Shown piece after piece: positions 1 through 9,366 of a stretch of 64,000 nt of DNA; within the stretch, counting starts at the first letter, position 1; every line of letters begins with the position of its first letter. The stretch spans positions 186,001 to 250,000 of the forward strand of contig NZ_AP025477.1 in assembly GCF_024347415.1 (NCBI RefSeq), in the 5' to 3' direction. Source of the stretch: Vibrio crassostreae (GTDB lineage Bacteria; Pseudomonadota; Gammaproteobacteria; Enterobacterales; Vibrionaceae). The notes below the pieces were generated by a model that did no database searches, was not told where the DNA came from, and saw only the letters and a list, made by a program, of their open reading frames with translations. Position numbers and translations under genes: made by a program.

Positions 1-722
1 CCACGTTTCCAGTAGCTACTGATGTAGATGTTCTCTTTGGCTACTTCTTTTTCGTTACGGAAGTACTGTCTTAGCTCACGCATGCTTTCAAATTCACACG
101 CTGTCCATACTGAAATCTGACCGTCTAACCATTCAATGCTGCGAACGGTTTGTGATAGTGTTTCTTCTGTTTCATCTTCAATCAACCAAGTGATTTTGAT
201 GCCTTCAGGTGCTTCAAGCGCTTGCTTGTCTGCTACTGAATTGATTTGAACCACAGCGTGGCCTGTCGCGTGCTCTGGAAGTGATTTTACTTTTGCGGAA
301 AGCGCAGGGAGTGAAGTCATGTCTGCGACTAAGAAGAACCAATCTGACTCAAGGTTGAGTCCTTGAATCAAACCTGGGCCTGCCACTGAAATAGTATCAC
401 CCACTTGTGCGCTCATTGCCCATCTTGCAGCAAAACCACATTGCAAATCTTTAGTGATGTGGCGAACGAAATCGACTTCGATAAATTGCTCTACTGGGTT
501 GTACTGACGAATAGTGTAAGTGCGCATGGTAGGACGCTCACCTTCATTCAATTGGCTCAAATCTGTGGTGCCGAGTGGCGAGAATAAAAGCTTGATGTAG
601 CCGCCGGCACATTCTGTCGGGTATTTACTTAATCCCTCACCGCTAAGCGTTATACGCTGCATGTTTGGAGTAATGGTTAAGGTTTGAGTAACGGTTAATG
701 TGATAGGGCTAGGCTTGCTCAT
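1..722 (-). CDS. Siderophore-interacting protein (ViuB/SIP family), C-terminus beyond window
   Basis: Reading leftward from ATG at 720-722 gives an uninterrupted frame of about 240 residues that runs off the left edge. It begins MSKPSPITLTVTQ and contains the flavin-binding signature RTYTIRQYN near residue 67. Later come the acidic-aromatic SIP blocks (GPGLIQGLN, VADMTSLPALSAK) and, near the edge, YWKRG. SIP proteins are FAD-dependent ferric-siderophore reductases of about 250-280 residues that release iron in the cytoplasm, so nearly all of the gene is present. A Fur-box-like sequence lies about 60 bp upstream, which fits iron repression. The family call is solid; the siderophore served is not visible. 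Confidence 0.85.
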   Translation of the reverse strand, partial: MSKPSPITLTVTQTLTITPNMQRITLSGEGLSKYPTECAGGYIKLLFSPLGTTDLSQLNEGERPTMRTYTIRQYNPVEQFIEVDFVRHITKDLQCGFAARWAMSAQVGDTISVAGPGLIQGLNLESDWFFLVADMTSLPALSAKVKSLPEHATGHAVVQINSVADKQALEAPEGIKITWLIEDETEETLSQTVRSIEWLDGQISVWTACEFESMRELRQYFRNEKEVAKENIYISSYWKR

Positions 723-780
723 ATAAGGCTCTCTTGGATTTTGATTTCGACATCATAATCCTGAACCAGAAAACTCTCAA

Positions 781-799
781 TACTAATAATTATCATTTA
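781..799 (-). promoter_or_regulatory. Candidate Fur box for the siderophore-interacting protein
   Basis: On the minus strand the core reads AAATGATAATTATTAG, close to the Fur consensus GATAATGATAATCATTATC. It sits 60-78 bp upstream of the SIP start, in an AT-rich region suited to a promoter. Assigned by eye; no matrix score was computed. Confidence 0.6.
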
Positions 800-862
800 C
801 TATAATTTACATAAATGCAATCTAACCAGAACTCCTCGATCTGTGTGGGTTAAACTCATTGA

Positions 863-893
863 CAAAAAAAGCCCTTTAGAAAACTAAAGGGCT
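863..893 (-). terminator. Rho-independent terminator of the POT transporter gene
   Basis: The 10-bp arms AGCCCTTTAG (870-879) and CTAAAGGGCT (884-893) enclose a 4-nt loop. On the minus strand the hairpin is followed by a run of seven U. It lies 33 bp past the stop of the transporter at 926. Confidence 0.85.
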
Positions 894-925
894 TGATGTG
901 TTAGAGCGGTTGAACGTGAGAGTAA

Positions 926-2404
926 TCAGCTGTTAGCTTGCTCTAGTTCAATTGTTTCATCAGCGGCTTTCGCAGCTTCTAGCATTTTACGAATAATGAA
1001 CGATGCTGCCATCGCGATACCTACCATCACGACTGCAAGAACAGTCAGCATTTGGAAGTAATCACCGTAAACCGTTTGCACGATCTCTTGTGTGATCTCT
1101 TGGCCTTTCTCTAGTGCAATAGACGTTGAGAATACGGCACCAACAATGCCCGATAGCGCGATAGCAACAGAGAACAAGCTTACTGAGAAGTTCTCGATGT
1201 GCTTAGGTGCAACTGACAGGATGAAGGCTACAACCATAGAGCCAACAATTACTTCACCAAATGCTAGGAAGAAGTGAATCGCTAGGAATACTTCAGGGCG
1301 AATCAGAACGTCATCACCAACTGTGGTCACTGCCATTGTTAGGATACCGAAAGCGATAGCCGTTAGAATGAATGAGAAACCGACTTTCGTTGCCGTAGAG
1401 AAGTTAATGTTTTTCTTTTCTAGGTTAGAGAAGATACCCGCGATGATAGGGCCCGCAACCATACACCATAGTGGGTTCATCGCCATTGACGCTTCTGGTG
1501 CAACAGGAATGAAGCCAAATAGGTCACCACGCATGGTGTTGATTGCTACCATAGTCATCGACGTCATCATCTGGCCGTAGTACACGAAGAAACAGGTCGT
1601 CAGGAATGTGATGATTAAGATAGTGCCCATTTTCAGCATGTCTGACTTCTTCGATTTCATCATCAAAGAGACAAAGTAGATGATCGCTGCACCGCCAATT
1701 GCGTATACGATGTTTTGGCCAATATCCATGTTAGAGAACATGAAGAATACCAAGCCAATCATAGCGGCAGAAAGGCCAAGGAAGGCTGCCCAGTTTTTAG
1801 TGCTTACTGGTTGTTGATCGATTTCAGCACTTGCTTCAACAAGGCCCTTGCGAACAAAGATCATCATTAGAAGCGCAGCGCCTGCTAGAACAGCAGAAAG
1901 AAGGAAACCACCGTGGAAACCAACAACAAGCACTAGCATTGGGAACAGGTATTGACCTAGTAGAGCGCCAATGTTGTTTACTGAGTAGTTGATTGGGTAG
2001 CAGTTCTCAAAATCTTCTTGAGTTTTGAACGTGCGTTTGTAAAGACTTGGGTAAGAAGGAGACATCAAACCACGTGCATAACTTGCTAACGCAATACCAC
2101 ATAATGCCATCGGAACATTGGTTGCTGCTGCACCAAGTACCAGTAGAACGTAACCACTTGCGAACCCTAGGAAGGCAATGGTTAAAGATCGGTAAGCGCC
2201 TAAAAATTTGTCGGCGATAAAGCCACCTGCGATAGCAAATAGCGGTCCGATTGCAGAGAAAGCACCAACAACCATCATGGTGTCGGCTTCATTGTAGTTC
2301 AGATCTTCAAGGAAGAAACGAGTCAAGATCACCATGACGCCATAGAACGAAAGTCCGAACATCATTTGGCAGAACATCATTGATTTGTTTAATCTATTCC
2401 ACAT
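926..2404 (-). CDS. POT/PTR2-family proton-dependent peptide transporter (MFS)
   Basis: A 492-residue protein with about 12-14 hydrophobic segments, the usual size for POT-family di/tripeptide-proton symporters of the inner membrane. Family-like blocks are GGFIADKFLGAYRS near residue 60 (the POT G-x-ADKYLGRY-like loop) and CYPINYSVNNIGALLG near residue 135 (PTR2 signature region). The TM1 segment reads MMFGLSFYGVMVIL where typical peptide symporters have ExxERFxYYG, so the proton-coupling motif is not visible. Substrate or coupling may differ from DtpA. The gene is monocistronic with its own terminator at 863-893 and a promoter region of about 400 bp upstream. Other MFS drug/solute carriers are less likely. 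Confidence 0.75.
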   Translation of the reverse strand: MWNRLNKSMMFCQMMFGLSFYGVMVILTRFFLEDLNYNEADTMMVVGAFSAIGPLFAIAGGFIADKFLGAYRSLTIAFLGFASGYVLLVLGAAATNVPMALCGIALASYARGLMSPSYPSLYKRTFKTQEDFENCYPINYSVNNIGALLGQYLFPMLVLVVGFHGGFLLSAVLAGAALLMMIFVRKGLVEASAEIDQQPVSTKNWAAFLGLSAAMIGLVFFMFSNMDIGQNIVYAIGGAAIIYFVSLMMKSKKSDMLKMGTILIITFLTTCFFVYYGQMMTSMTMVAINTMRGDLFGFIPVAPEASMAMNPLWCMVAGPIIAGIFSNLEKKNINFSTATKVGFSFILTAIAFGILTMAVTTVGDDVLIRPEVFLAIHFFLAFGEVIVGSMVVAFILSVAPKHIENFSVSLFSVAIALSGIVGAVFSTSIALEKGQEITQEIVQTVYGDYFQMLTVLAVVMVGIAMAASFIIRKMLEAAKAADETIELEQANS

Positions 2405-2819
2405 TATTTTATTCTCACATTTGTATTGATATGTAGTGTAATTACCCGATTATAATATCATTACTAGTAATACATAAACTGAAACATCTATCCCAAACAG
2501 GACTTTGCTCGATATATCTTTTCTTATGAGTGCATTCATATTTCTCATGAATGAAATTTGCAATGTTAGATTTTGCTAGTGGATGCGTGACTGTGTAAAA
2601 ATTAGCCGTCTTGGTTTGTGGCTAAGTAATGAACTATTAAAGAGAAAGTTAGCGAGATTCATTCGGTAAATGTTTTTAAGTGAGTACCACTTTCAATTGG
2701 CGGTTGGGTTCTCGCCAACAAAAAAGCCAGCTTGGCGGCTGGCTTTGTTTTGATATTGAAAACTAAGTTTACAAGAATGCCGTCTCTAAAGGGGCTCTCT
2801 GTACTAGTCTTTTTGTCTG
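2405..2819. other. Intergenic region between the POT transporter and serine dehydratase
   Basis: No coding frame is convincing here. It holds the promoter side of the leftward transporter gene (AT-rich 2405-2480) and, near 2723-2746, the terminator of the serine dehydratase gene. Nothing else is recognised. Confidence 0.6.
2718..2746 (-). terminator. Terminator downstream of serine dehydratase
   Basis: Arms AAAGCCAGC (2723-2731) and GCTGGCTTT (2738-2746) form a 9-bp stem with a 6-nt loop. The A run on the left becomes a U run on the minus strand. It lies about 75 bp past the serine dehydratase stop. Confidence 0.8.
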
Positions 2820-4190
2820 TTATTCACACGGTGGTGCCATGTGAATCACCGCCAAGCCGCCTAAAGACGTTTCACGGTACTTCTTGTTCATGTCTTTACC
2901 TGTTTGGTACATGGTTTCAATAACCTTGTCTAACGAGATAAGACACTTGCTGGTGCGCTTCAATGCCATACGTGATGCATTGATGGCTTTCATCGCACCC
3001 ATGGCATTACGTTCAATACACGGTACCTGTACTAGCCCGCCGATTGGGTCGCATGTCATGCCCAGAGAGTGTTCCATTGCAATCTCAGCCGCAATACAGA
3101 TTTGCTCGTTACTGCCGCCGCGTAGGGCGGTTAAGCCAGCCGCAGCCATCGAAGAAGAAACGCCAACCTCACCCTGACAACCCACTTCAGCGCCAGAAAT
3201 AGAAGCATTGGTTTTGTACAGGATACCGATAGCACCAGACACAGCTAAGAAGTCTTTCAGTTGTTTGGTATCCAGTTCTTTGATGAAACGATGGTAGTAC
3301 ATTAATACTGCAGGAATAACGCCAGCCGCACCATTCGTCGGTGAAGTCACGACTTGACCACCCGCTGCATTCTCTTCGCTCACCGCAAAGGCAAACAGGT
3401 TAATCCAATCCATGATCTCCATTGGATCGTTTTCAATAGAGGCATTCGCTTCGAGCTTTTTCAAAAGCGCAGGAGCTCGACGTGTGACTTCTAGGCCACC
3501 ATCAAGGATACCTTCGGTGTCAAAGCCACGCTGCATACACAGAGACATCACCTTCCAAATTTGGTCGGCTTTCTGGTCGATCACATCCATGCCTTGGAAT
3601 GACACTTCGTTGCGTAGGACTAAACCACCAAGGCTCAGCCCATTTTGGTCGGACAGTTCAAGCAATTGATCGGCAGAAGAGAAGGGGAATTCAACTTGTG
3701 TTTCTGACTCTTGCTTGCCATTCTGAAGTTCATCAGCAGTTGCGATAAAACCACCGCCAATCGAGTAGTAGGTTTCCATGTCCAGAAGGCTGCCACTTTC
3801 ATCAAAGGCAGAGATAGTCATGCCGTTTTCATGAAGGGGTAGGTTGGTTTTGTGGAAGAGCAGGTCGCTCTCTACATCGAAATGAATTTCATGGTTGCCA
3901 CTCACCATTAAAGATTTATCTTCAATCGCTTTACGCATGGCTGCATTAGCGCTGGTTATTTTGATCGTATCAGGGCGGTTGCCAAGCAGGCCTAACAAGG
4001 TTGCACGGTCGGTGTGGTGACCAATACCTGTCAGTGACAATGAGCCGTATAAGTCAATTTGAATACGGGTAACTTGACCAAGTACAGATTCAATCTTTTG
4101 GGTAAAATTGAATCCAGCGATCATTGGTCCGTTGGTATGGGAGCTGGAAGGCCCGACCCCGATTTTGTAAATGTCAAAAATAGACAGCAT
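2820..4190 (-). CDS. sdaA: L-serine ammonia-lyase (serine dehydratase), iron-sulfur type
   Basis: A 456-residue protein colinear with bacterial single-chain L-serine dehydratases, which convert L-serine to pyruvate and ammonia with a [4Fe-4S] cluster. The N-terminus has IYKIGVGPSSSHTNGPM (beta domain). The C-terminal alpha domain has GCQGEVGVSSSMAAAGL, the cysteine-bearing CDPIGGLVQVPCIERN and a further conserved MTCDPIGG context, which supply the cluster ligands. Length matches SdaA/SdaB (about 455). It follows its own promoter region; the divergent neighbour is a DUF218 gene. It probably serves serine catabolism alongside threonine breakdown (kbl-tdh lies 22 kb away). sdaA and sdaB cannot be told apart from sequence alone. 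Confidence 0.93.
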   Translation of the reverse strand: MLSIFDIYKIGVGPSSSHTNGPMIAGFNFTQKIESVLGQVTRIQIDLYGSLSLTGIGHHTDRATLLGLLGNRPDTIKITSANAAMRKAIEDKSLMVSGNHEIHFDVESDLLFHKTNLPLHENGMTISAFDESGSLLDMETYYSIGGGFIATADELQNGKQESETQVEFPFSSADQLLELSDQNGLSLGGLVLRNEVSFQGMDVIDQKADQIWKVMSLCMQRGFDTEGILDGGLEVTRRAPALLKKLEANASIENDPMEIMDWINLFAFAVSEENAAGGQVVTSPTNGAAGVIPAVLMYYHRFIKELDTKQLKDFLAVSGAIGILYKTNASISGAEVGCQGEVGVSSSMAAAGLTALRGGSNEQICIAAEIAMEHSLGMTCDPIGGLVQVPCIERNAMGAMKAINASRMALKRTSKCLISLDKVIETMYQTGKDMNKKYRETSLGGLAVIHMAPPCE

Positions 4191-4526
4191 AGTAACTTCC
4201 TGTGAAGACGGTTCGATGTACGAACTCTGTGTAAAATTTGTATTTTGTTCGTTTCACTTTTTATGAAACATTTTTAGTCGAGCTTGTTCTGTGCTTGAAA
4301 CGTCTCTTTTATTGAAACTTGTGTTATCAAGCTCAGAGCAATGAAATGCAAGAGCGTGTTATTTTAGCTTTAAAGCGTCACGTCTATTCCCGCATTGCCT
4401 TAGGTGTTGTCATCAATAGTGAGCATTATTGCGAGCAACCTAAGAGAATTTAAAAATACTTTTGTTACTGGATATTGTATACATAATTCACTCTATCTAA
4501 TCATCAAAACGAGACTTGAACATAAA

Positions 4527-5405
4527 ATGAGCATTAATCACCTCCTTATTGTGCTGGGTAAGCGACTTAATGAGAATAAATTGACTGATGGAGGAATCAG
4601 TCGAGTTGATGCTTTAGTTGGGTATCTGGCGGAGCTTTTGGTCGAAGAGTCGAATCAGCAAACGGCCGTTGCATTTTGTGGCGGGGTAACAAAGGGGCAA
4701 ACTCTCTCTGAAGCGGATGCAATGCACCAGTATTTTCGAGAACTTGAAGCTCAGCGCGAACATCCATTTAACTTAGGTGCAATCTTACTTGAGCAACGCT
4801 CAACAAATACGGTGGAGAACATTCAGAATTTGGCTTCTGAAATGATCGAGAGCGGGTTGTTTACTCGCGGGCAGAGTGTGAAAGTAACGTTTGTTTCTAA
4901 CGATTATCACTTGCAACGTATCTTTGAGATTCAAGCGTTGATGGACGAGCAAGGCCTGCTTAAGGTGCTTATCGAAAAGTGTTCAGCACTTGGAGTCGAT
5001 TTGCAGATAGATTGCCTGTTAGAGGCTCATGTTGCAGTGCCATACCCACATCAAAGTGCTCAAGGGCAATTGTTTCTGTTAATGGATGTACTGACGACCT
5101 ATCGAGTTTATCTTGAAGGTGTTTGTGCGGGCGTATTTAAGCGAGATTTGGAGTTGGTGAGGCGGGAGCCAGAAAGACTGTCTTTGGAAGCACTGATAGC
5201 CGTAAAGGAACTCGTTGGGTGTTCATCTCACTTTGACATTGTGGCCGGTTTACTCCCCGTATTGGGGCGCTGTATCCAGCAGACTTCAGTGGATGCCGAC
5301 ATAAAAAAAGTCAGGGAATACCTAGCTCTACTAGATACTAACCTGACTTTATTGAATCGTTATTTAGATCCAGAATCCGATCACACACATCGCTGGTGGC
5401 GATAG
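4527..5405 (+). CDS. DUF218 (YdcF/ElyC/SanA-type) domain protein
   Basis: The frame is open from 4404, but the conserved domain starts at ATG 4527 (MSINHLLIVLGKRLNEN), giving 292 residues; the preceding 41 codons look like untranslated leader. The N-terminal half follows the DUF218 pattern: a beta strand ending in LGKRL, a CGGVTKGQTLSEADAM segment equivalent to SGG....SEA.M, a LLEQRSTNTVENIQN block like the family's E..STnT.eN, and FVSNDYHLQR matching the conserved TS.yH..R motif. The chemistry of the family is poorly known; SanA and ElyC act at the envelope. No signal peptide is seen here, so this is probably the soluble YdcF-like type. It converges with the membrane protein at 5410, with only 4 bp between. 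Confidence 0.75.
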   Translation: MSINHLLIVLGKRLNENKLTDGGISRVDALVGYLAELLVEESNQQTAVAFCGGVTKGQTLSEADAMHQYFRELEAQREHPFNLGAILLEQRSTNTVENIQNLASEMIESGLFTRGQSVKVTFVSNDYHLQRIFEIQALMDEQGLLKVLIEKCSALGVDLQIDCLLEAHVAVPYPHQSAQGQLFLLMDVLTTYRVYLEGVCAGVFKRDLELVRREPERLSLEALIAVKELVGCSSHFDIVAGLLPVLGRCIQQTSVDADIKKVREYLALLDTNLTLLNRYLDPESDHTHRWWR

Positions 5406-5409
5406 GTGA

Positions 5410-6087
5410 TCATTTCTTTCTCGTGATGCCAATAACGGTCTTTAAACTAGCAAAGGCAATCAGACAGTAAGCTAGAAGCTCAGTGCCTTCTTCAGCGATA
5501 TTTTTAACCGCTCGAACGTAATCATCGCCCATAACATTGTGCCAGAAGCTGCCCATGCCAAATAGGCGCGAGAACACCAACAGAAGCATCACGCCAGTCA
5601 CTAGCAAATTCATGTGTGGGGAAGCAAGAATAAGCGCAAGTTGATCAATGGTTCGTTTACCATTTTTAATCGCATAGAAGATTGCGCTACCAGCAACCAA
5701 TAGGGCAGGAACAACCCAAGCGCCATGTACAATCTTGTCGAACCAAAAGTCCATTTCACGAATAAACATCACACCGAAAAATGCACTGATGAGCATAGCT
5801 GCATGCTTAACTTCGCGCTTCTCTCTTGCTAGATAAGCAAAGGACCCAGACGAGATAATAAGCAGTAACTGCTGCAGCATCTCGGTCACCGAGATCTCAC
5901 CAACATTGCCATTCAACAATACGAAATCAATTCGAAGCGCAAGGTTTGCGACAATACCAATCGCTAAAACAATGAGAGCGGTTTGGCAGCGTTTGTAGAT
6001 CACTTGAGATGTCGACTGAGAAAGGGTGAACTCTGGCAGTTCAAATGACATTTGAGTTTGTTCTTTCGTTTTTGATTGGCTTTTCAT
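5410..6087 (-). CDS. Predicted inner-membrane protein, function unknown
   Basis: A 225-residue protein with a polar N-terminus (about 30 residues) followed by six hydrophobic stretches, roughly at residues 35-55, 68-85, 95-110, 123-140, 158-175 and 200-215. The arrangement suggests a small integral inner-membrane protein. A charged segment REMDFWFDKIVHG sits between predicted helices 3 and 4, and NIAEEGTELLAYC opens the last helix. No family is recognised. An alternative start exists at codon 13 (6051). It ends tail-to-tail with the DUF218 gene. Confidence 0.6.
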   Translation of the reverse strand: MKSQSKTKEQTQMSFELPEFTLSQSTSQVIYKRCQTALIVLAIGIVANLALRIDFVLLNGNVGEISVTEMLQQLLLIISSGSFAYLAREKREVKHAAMLISAFFGVMFIREMDFWFDKIVHGAWVVPALLVAGSAIFYAIKNGKRTIDQLALILASPHMNLLVTGVMLLLVFSRLFGMGSFWHNVMGDDYVRAVKNIAEEGTELLAYCLIAFASLKTVIGITRKK

Positions 6088-6298
6088 AATAATTCTATGT
6101 GTAAAATTTTGTAACAGGCGGGCATTCTATCGGTGTAGGTTAGGCTAATGTCAGAGCTGCGTCAGAAATAAAACAGTGTTCAATTGGTGTGTGTGTACGG
6201 TAAACCGCTGCCTTATGGCAGACAGTCTACGTAACATAATTGAGTTTTTAGGGGGAGGATTTTACAGCTTTGAGATTGGAAACTTGTAATAGAAGTGA

Positions 6299-6553
6299 TT
6301 ACTTTTCAGTTTCTTGCTCATGGTTATTGCGGTAGTACTCCCACTGTTCAATGCGCTCGCCGTCATCGAATACACAGTAAGTTGTACGCTGATTGTTTTC
6401 AGTAACCGTATCTAATTCACCGTCCTGTTGAACACAATAAACCGCTGCTGGGTTAGCGACTGAAACACGTTGGCCTTCGCTATATTCTGCATAGTCGTTT
6501 GCACAACCGCCTAATACAACGGCACATACAGCCATCAAACCAATTTTCTTCAT
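6299..6553 (-). CDS. Small DUF333-domain lipoprotein
   Basis: 84 residues. It starts with a lipoprotein signal MKKIGLMAVCAVVLGGCAN; the lipobox LGGC places the lipidated cysteine at residue 17. The mature part has NPAAVYCVQQDGELD and YCVFDDGERIEQWEYYR, the cysteine-bearing repeats of DUF333, a family of small putative hemolysin-like envelope lipoproteins. The cysteines in each block probably form disulfides in the periplasm. A strong Shine-Dalgarno (AGGAGA) precedes the ATG. Monocistronic. The molecular role is not established. Confidence 0.8.
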   Translation of the reverse strand: MKKIGLMAVCAVVLGGCANDYAEYSEGQRVSVANPAAVYCVQQDGELDTVTENNQRTTYCVFDDGERIEQWEYYRNNHEQETEK

Positions 6554-6855
6554 GCTTATCTCCTACGTGATAACTCTATAATTGAATGTGTTAAGTTCTA
6601 CAGAACCAAATGAGAAGCTCTATGAAATGAGTATATTTTAGATTTCAGAAAAGGTTGTCCTAATTTGGTCAAGATATTGAAATAGGTTGATATTTCTTCA
6701 TGTTTAACGACTTTTTGAGTGTTAGATCAAGCTAAGTGGATTCAAGTTACCGTTGGAATATCCCCGTCCGATCAGTTCTTGTTGGCGGTTGTGAGCCTCG
6801 AATCTATTGATGATTATGATATGATGCCGCCAAATTCAGTAGAGCAGTCAGAATC

Positions 6856-7374
6856 ATGAGACACCTAAAAACAACCATTCACCCTGATATCGACCATCTA
6901 GACAATAAAACGGTCTATAAGCGCAATGCTGCCCGTGCCATTGTGTTAGATGGTGAAGACATTCTGATGCTGTATACAGAGCGTTATCACGACTACACCA
7001 TTCCTGGTGGTGGTTTGGATGAAGGGGAAGATGTGATCGCAGGTATGGTTCGTGAGCTCGAAGAAGAGACTGGCGCGAAGAATATCCATAGCATCAAGCC
7101 GTTCGGTATTTTTGAAGAGTTTCGTCCTTGGTACAAAGACGATGCAGACATGATGCACATGATTTCTTACTGCTATTCATGCAAGATTGATCGTGATCTT
7201 GGTGAAACAGCTTACGAAGATTATGAAGTGAAAAACGGGATGAAACCGGTGTGGATGAATATTCATGAAGCGATCGCTCATAACGAAAAGACCATGGCAG
7301 AGAGCCCTAAGAAAGGCATGAGTATTGAACGTGAAACCTTTTTGCTGCATTTGATTGCCAAAGAGATGCTTTAG
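6856..7374 (+). CDS. Nudix hydrolase
   Basis: 172 residues with a complete Nudix box at about residues 51-73: G-x5-E-x7-REL-x-EE-x-G-A is met exactly by GGLDEGED...RELEEETGA. This motif binds the divalent metal and catalyses hydrolysis of nucleoside-diphosphate-linked substrates. The N-terminal KRNAARAIVLDGEDILMLYTERY and the YTIPGGG strand complete the fold. The substrate cannot be read from sequence. Monocistronic, with a 200-bp upstream region and the ABC exporter operon downstream. Confidence 0.9.
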   Translation: MRHLKTTIHPDIDHLDNKTVYKRNAARAIVLDGEDILMLYTERYHDYTIPGGGLDEGEDVIAGMVRELEEETGAKNIHSIKPFGIFEEFRPWYKDDADMMHMISYCYSCKIDRDLGETAYEDYEVKNGMKPVWMNIHEAIAHNEKTMAESPKKGMSIERETFLLHLIAKEML

Positions 7375-7602
7375 TCGTTATCAATACAAGCCTGTTAAGC
7401 TCTTTCTTTGCCGCCACTTTTGGCGGCAAAGTTGTTTTTAGCAATGCTAAAATTTAATAACGTAAACTAATTATTGAATATGGTTGATATTGTCAACTAA
7501 GTATTTTTGATGTATCTTTACCTCAGCGATGGCCTTATCTAGCTTAACTGCCCGGTTATATCGTTAAATCTCGCTGTGATCCTGCCCTAAACAAAGAATA
7601 CT

Positions 7603-9366
7603 ATGAATAAAAGACAGTTTATTGCCCATTATCTGCGCATGAATCGCACCTCGTACTTATTGGCGATTGTGTTCATCTTTCTCGTTAACTGGTTACAAGT
7701 AGAGATCCCTCGTTATATCCAATTGGCGATAGATTTGATTGATGATGCCTCTTCAACTGGCCACCAACAGCTTCAAACCTATGTTTGGATTGTGGTCGGT
7801 ATGTCGGTTGCCATGGTGGTGGTGAGAATTTTATCTCGTATTTATGCGTTGAACCCGGGGCGAATTACGGAGGCCGCACTCAAAAGTACCCTTTTACAAA
7901 AGCTGAACCGCTTACCAAGCAGCTTTCACGAACGCTTTGCTTCTGGTCGCTTGATCTCAATAATCAACAATGACCTGAGCGGCATTCGTTTAATGTTTGG
8001 TGTCGGCTTCCTGCAGTTCTTTAATGCGTTGCTAGCCCTTTCGCTGACTCCTCTGTATATGTGGCGTATTTCACCTGAATTAACGCTTTATTCGATTATT
8101 CCTATCTCAATCGCTTTTGTGATTTTCCGTGTGGGCTTCAAGCGTATGAAAACGCTGCATTTAGAGCACATGAAGCGTCTACAAAACCTGTCTGCTCAGC
8201 TAATGAGTTACCTGTCTGGGATTGACTTGATTAAGAGCCAGCAGATGTCACCTTGGGTGAAGGCTGAAACCGAAAAGCTCAATCAACTGTTGCTTGAATG
8301 TCGTCTTAAGATCACTCGTATTCAAGTCTTCTTCATGCCGGTGCTCGATTACGCTAATGACCTGATGAAAATCATCATTCTTGGTCTGGGTGGTTTCATG
8401 TTGATGAGACAGGAGCTCACACTTGGTGAGATAACCGCTTTCCTAACTTACTCAGTTTTGCTCGCCATGCCGCTGATGCAACTTGGTCGAATCGCGACGA
8501 TCTATCAGCGTGGTATGGTTGGCATTCAGAGCGCGCAAACCATTCTTAACGCCAAAGTGCCAGAGCTAGATGAAGAAAAGCTCTCTGAGTTAGATGTTGA
8601 ATCGCTCAAGGGAGAAACGTTTTCTATTCGCAATCTTAGCTTTAGTTACACGGGTGAAGAACGCTTGATCCTTGATGACATCAGTTTTGATATTCCAGCA
8701 GGTAAGAAAGTGGGTGTGCTAGGCGGAATCGGAGCGGGCAAAACGACATTAGTGAACTGTTTGAATCATCACCTAGACGTTCCAAAAGGTTCAGTGTTTC
8801 TTGGTGAAAAAGATGTCACTGGTTTCTCGCGCAGTGATTTACGTCGTTATGTGAAAACCGTGACTCAAGACCCTTACCTGTTCTCAGCGACTGTCGAAGA
8901 TAATATCCGTTTTGGTAGCTTGGATACCGATTTGGCCAAGAGTCAGGTTGATGAAGTATTAGAGCTCAGCCAATTGGCGAGTGATGTGACTCGCTTTGAA
9001 CATGGCGACCAAACCTTAGTTGGAGAGAAGGGCATCATGTTGTCTGGTGGTCAGAAGCAACGCCTGAGTATTGCACGCGCTTTGTTGCAGCCAACCGACT
9101 TAATTATCATGGATAATGTACTGTCTGCGGTCGATTATGAAACGGAAAGAAAGATCTTAGAAGGCTTGTTTAAGCGACTGGTAAATCAGTCGGTTCTGGT
9201 GGTGTCACATCGCGTGAATGCCCTTGAATATATGGATGAAATTATTGTGTTGAATGAAGGCAAGGTGATTGCCAAGGGCGACCATGCCACGCTACTCAAA
9301 ACTTGTCCTTACTACTATGAGACATGGCAGCTACAGCAGAATGAAACGGAGGCTACAGCATGTTAA
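7603..9366 (+). CDS. mdlA: ABC exporter half-transporter, MdlA-like, with degenerate catalytic site
   Basis: 587 residues: an exporter-type transmembrane domain of six helices (about 15-300) then a nucleotide-binding domain. Visible motifs are Walker A GGIGAGKTT near residue 374, a canonical signature LSGGQKQR near 480, Walker B LIIMDN near 502 and H-loop VVSHR. The residue after the Walker B aspartate is Asn, not the catalytic Glu, so one ATP site formed with this Walker B should be weak. Its partner overlaps by 7 bp, as in mdlAB/YheIH operons. Together they should form an inner-membrane heterodimeric multidrug or lipid exporter; the substrate is unknown. Confidence 0.85.
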   Translation: MNKRQFIAHYLRMNRTSYLLAIVFIFLVNWLQVEIPRYIQLAIDLIDDASSTGHQQLQTYVWIVVGMSVAMVVVRILSRIYALNPGRITEAALKSTLLQKLNRLPSSFHERFASGRLISIINNDLSGIRLMFGVGFLQFFNALLALSLTPLYMWRISPELTLYSIIPISIAFVIFRVGFKRMKTLHLEHMKRLQNLSAQLMSYLSGIDLIKSQQMSPWVKAETEKLNQLLLECRLKITRIQVFFMPVLDYANDLMKIIILGLGGFMLMRQELTLGEITAFLTYSVLLAMPLMQLGRIATIYQRGMVGIQSAQTILNAKVPELDEEKLSELDVESLKGETFSIRNLSFSYTGEERLILDDISFDIPAGKKVGVLGGIGAGKTTLVNCLNHHLDVPKGSVFLGEKDVTGFSRSDLRRYVKTVTQDPYLFSATVEDNIRFGSLDTDLAKSQVDEVLELSQLASDVTRFEHGDQTLVGEKGIMLSGGQKQRLSIARALLQPTDLIIMDNVLSAVDYETERKILEGLFKRLVNQSVLVVSHRVNALEYMDEIIVLNEGKVIAKGDHATLLKTCPYYYETWQLQQNETEATAC

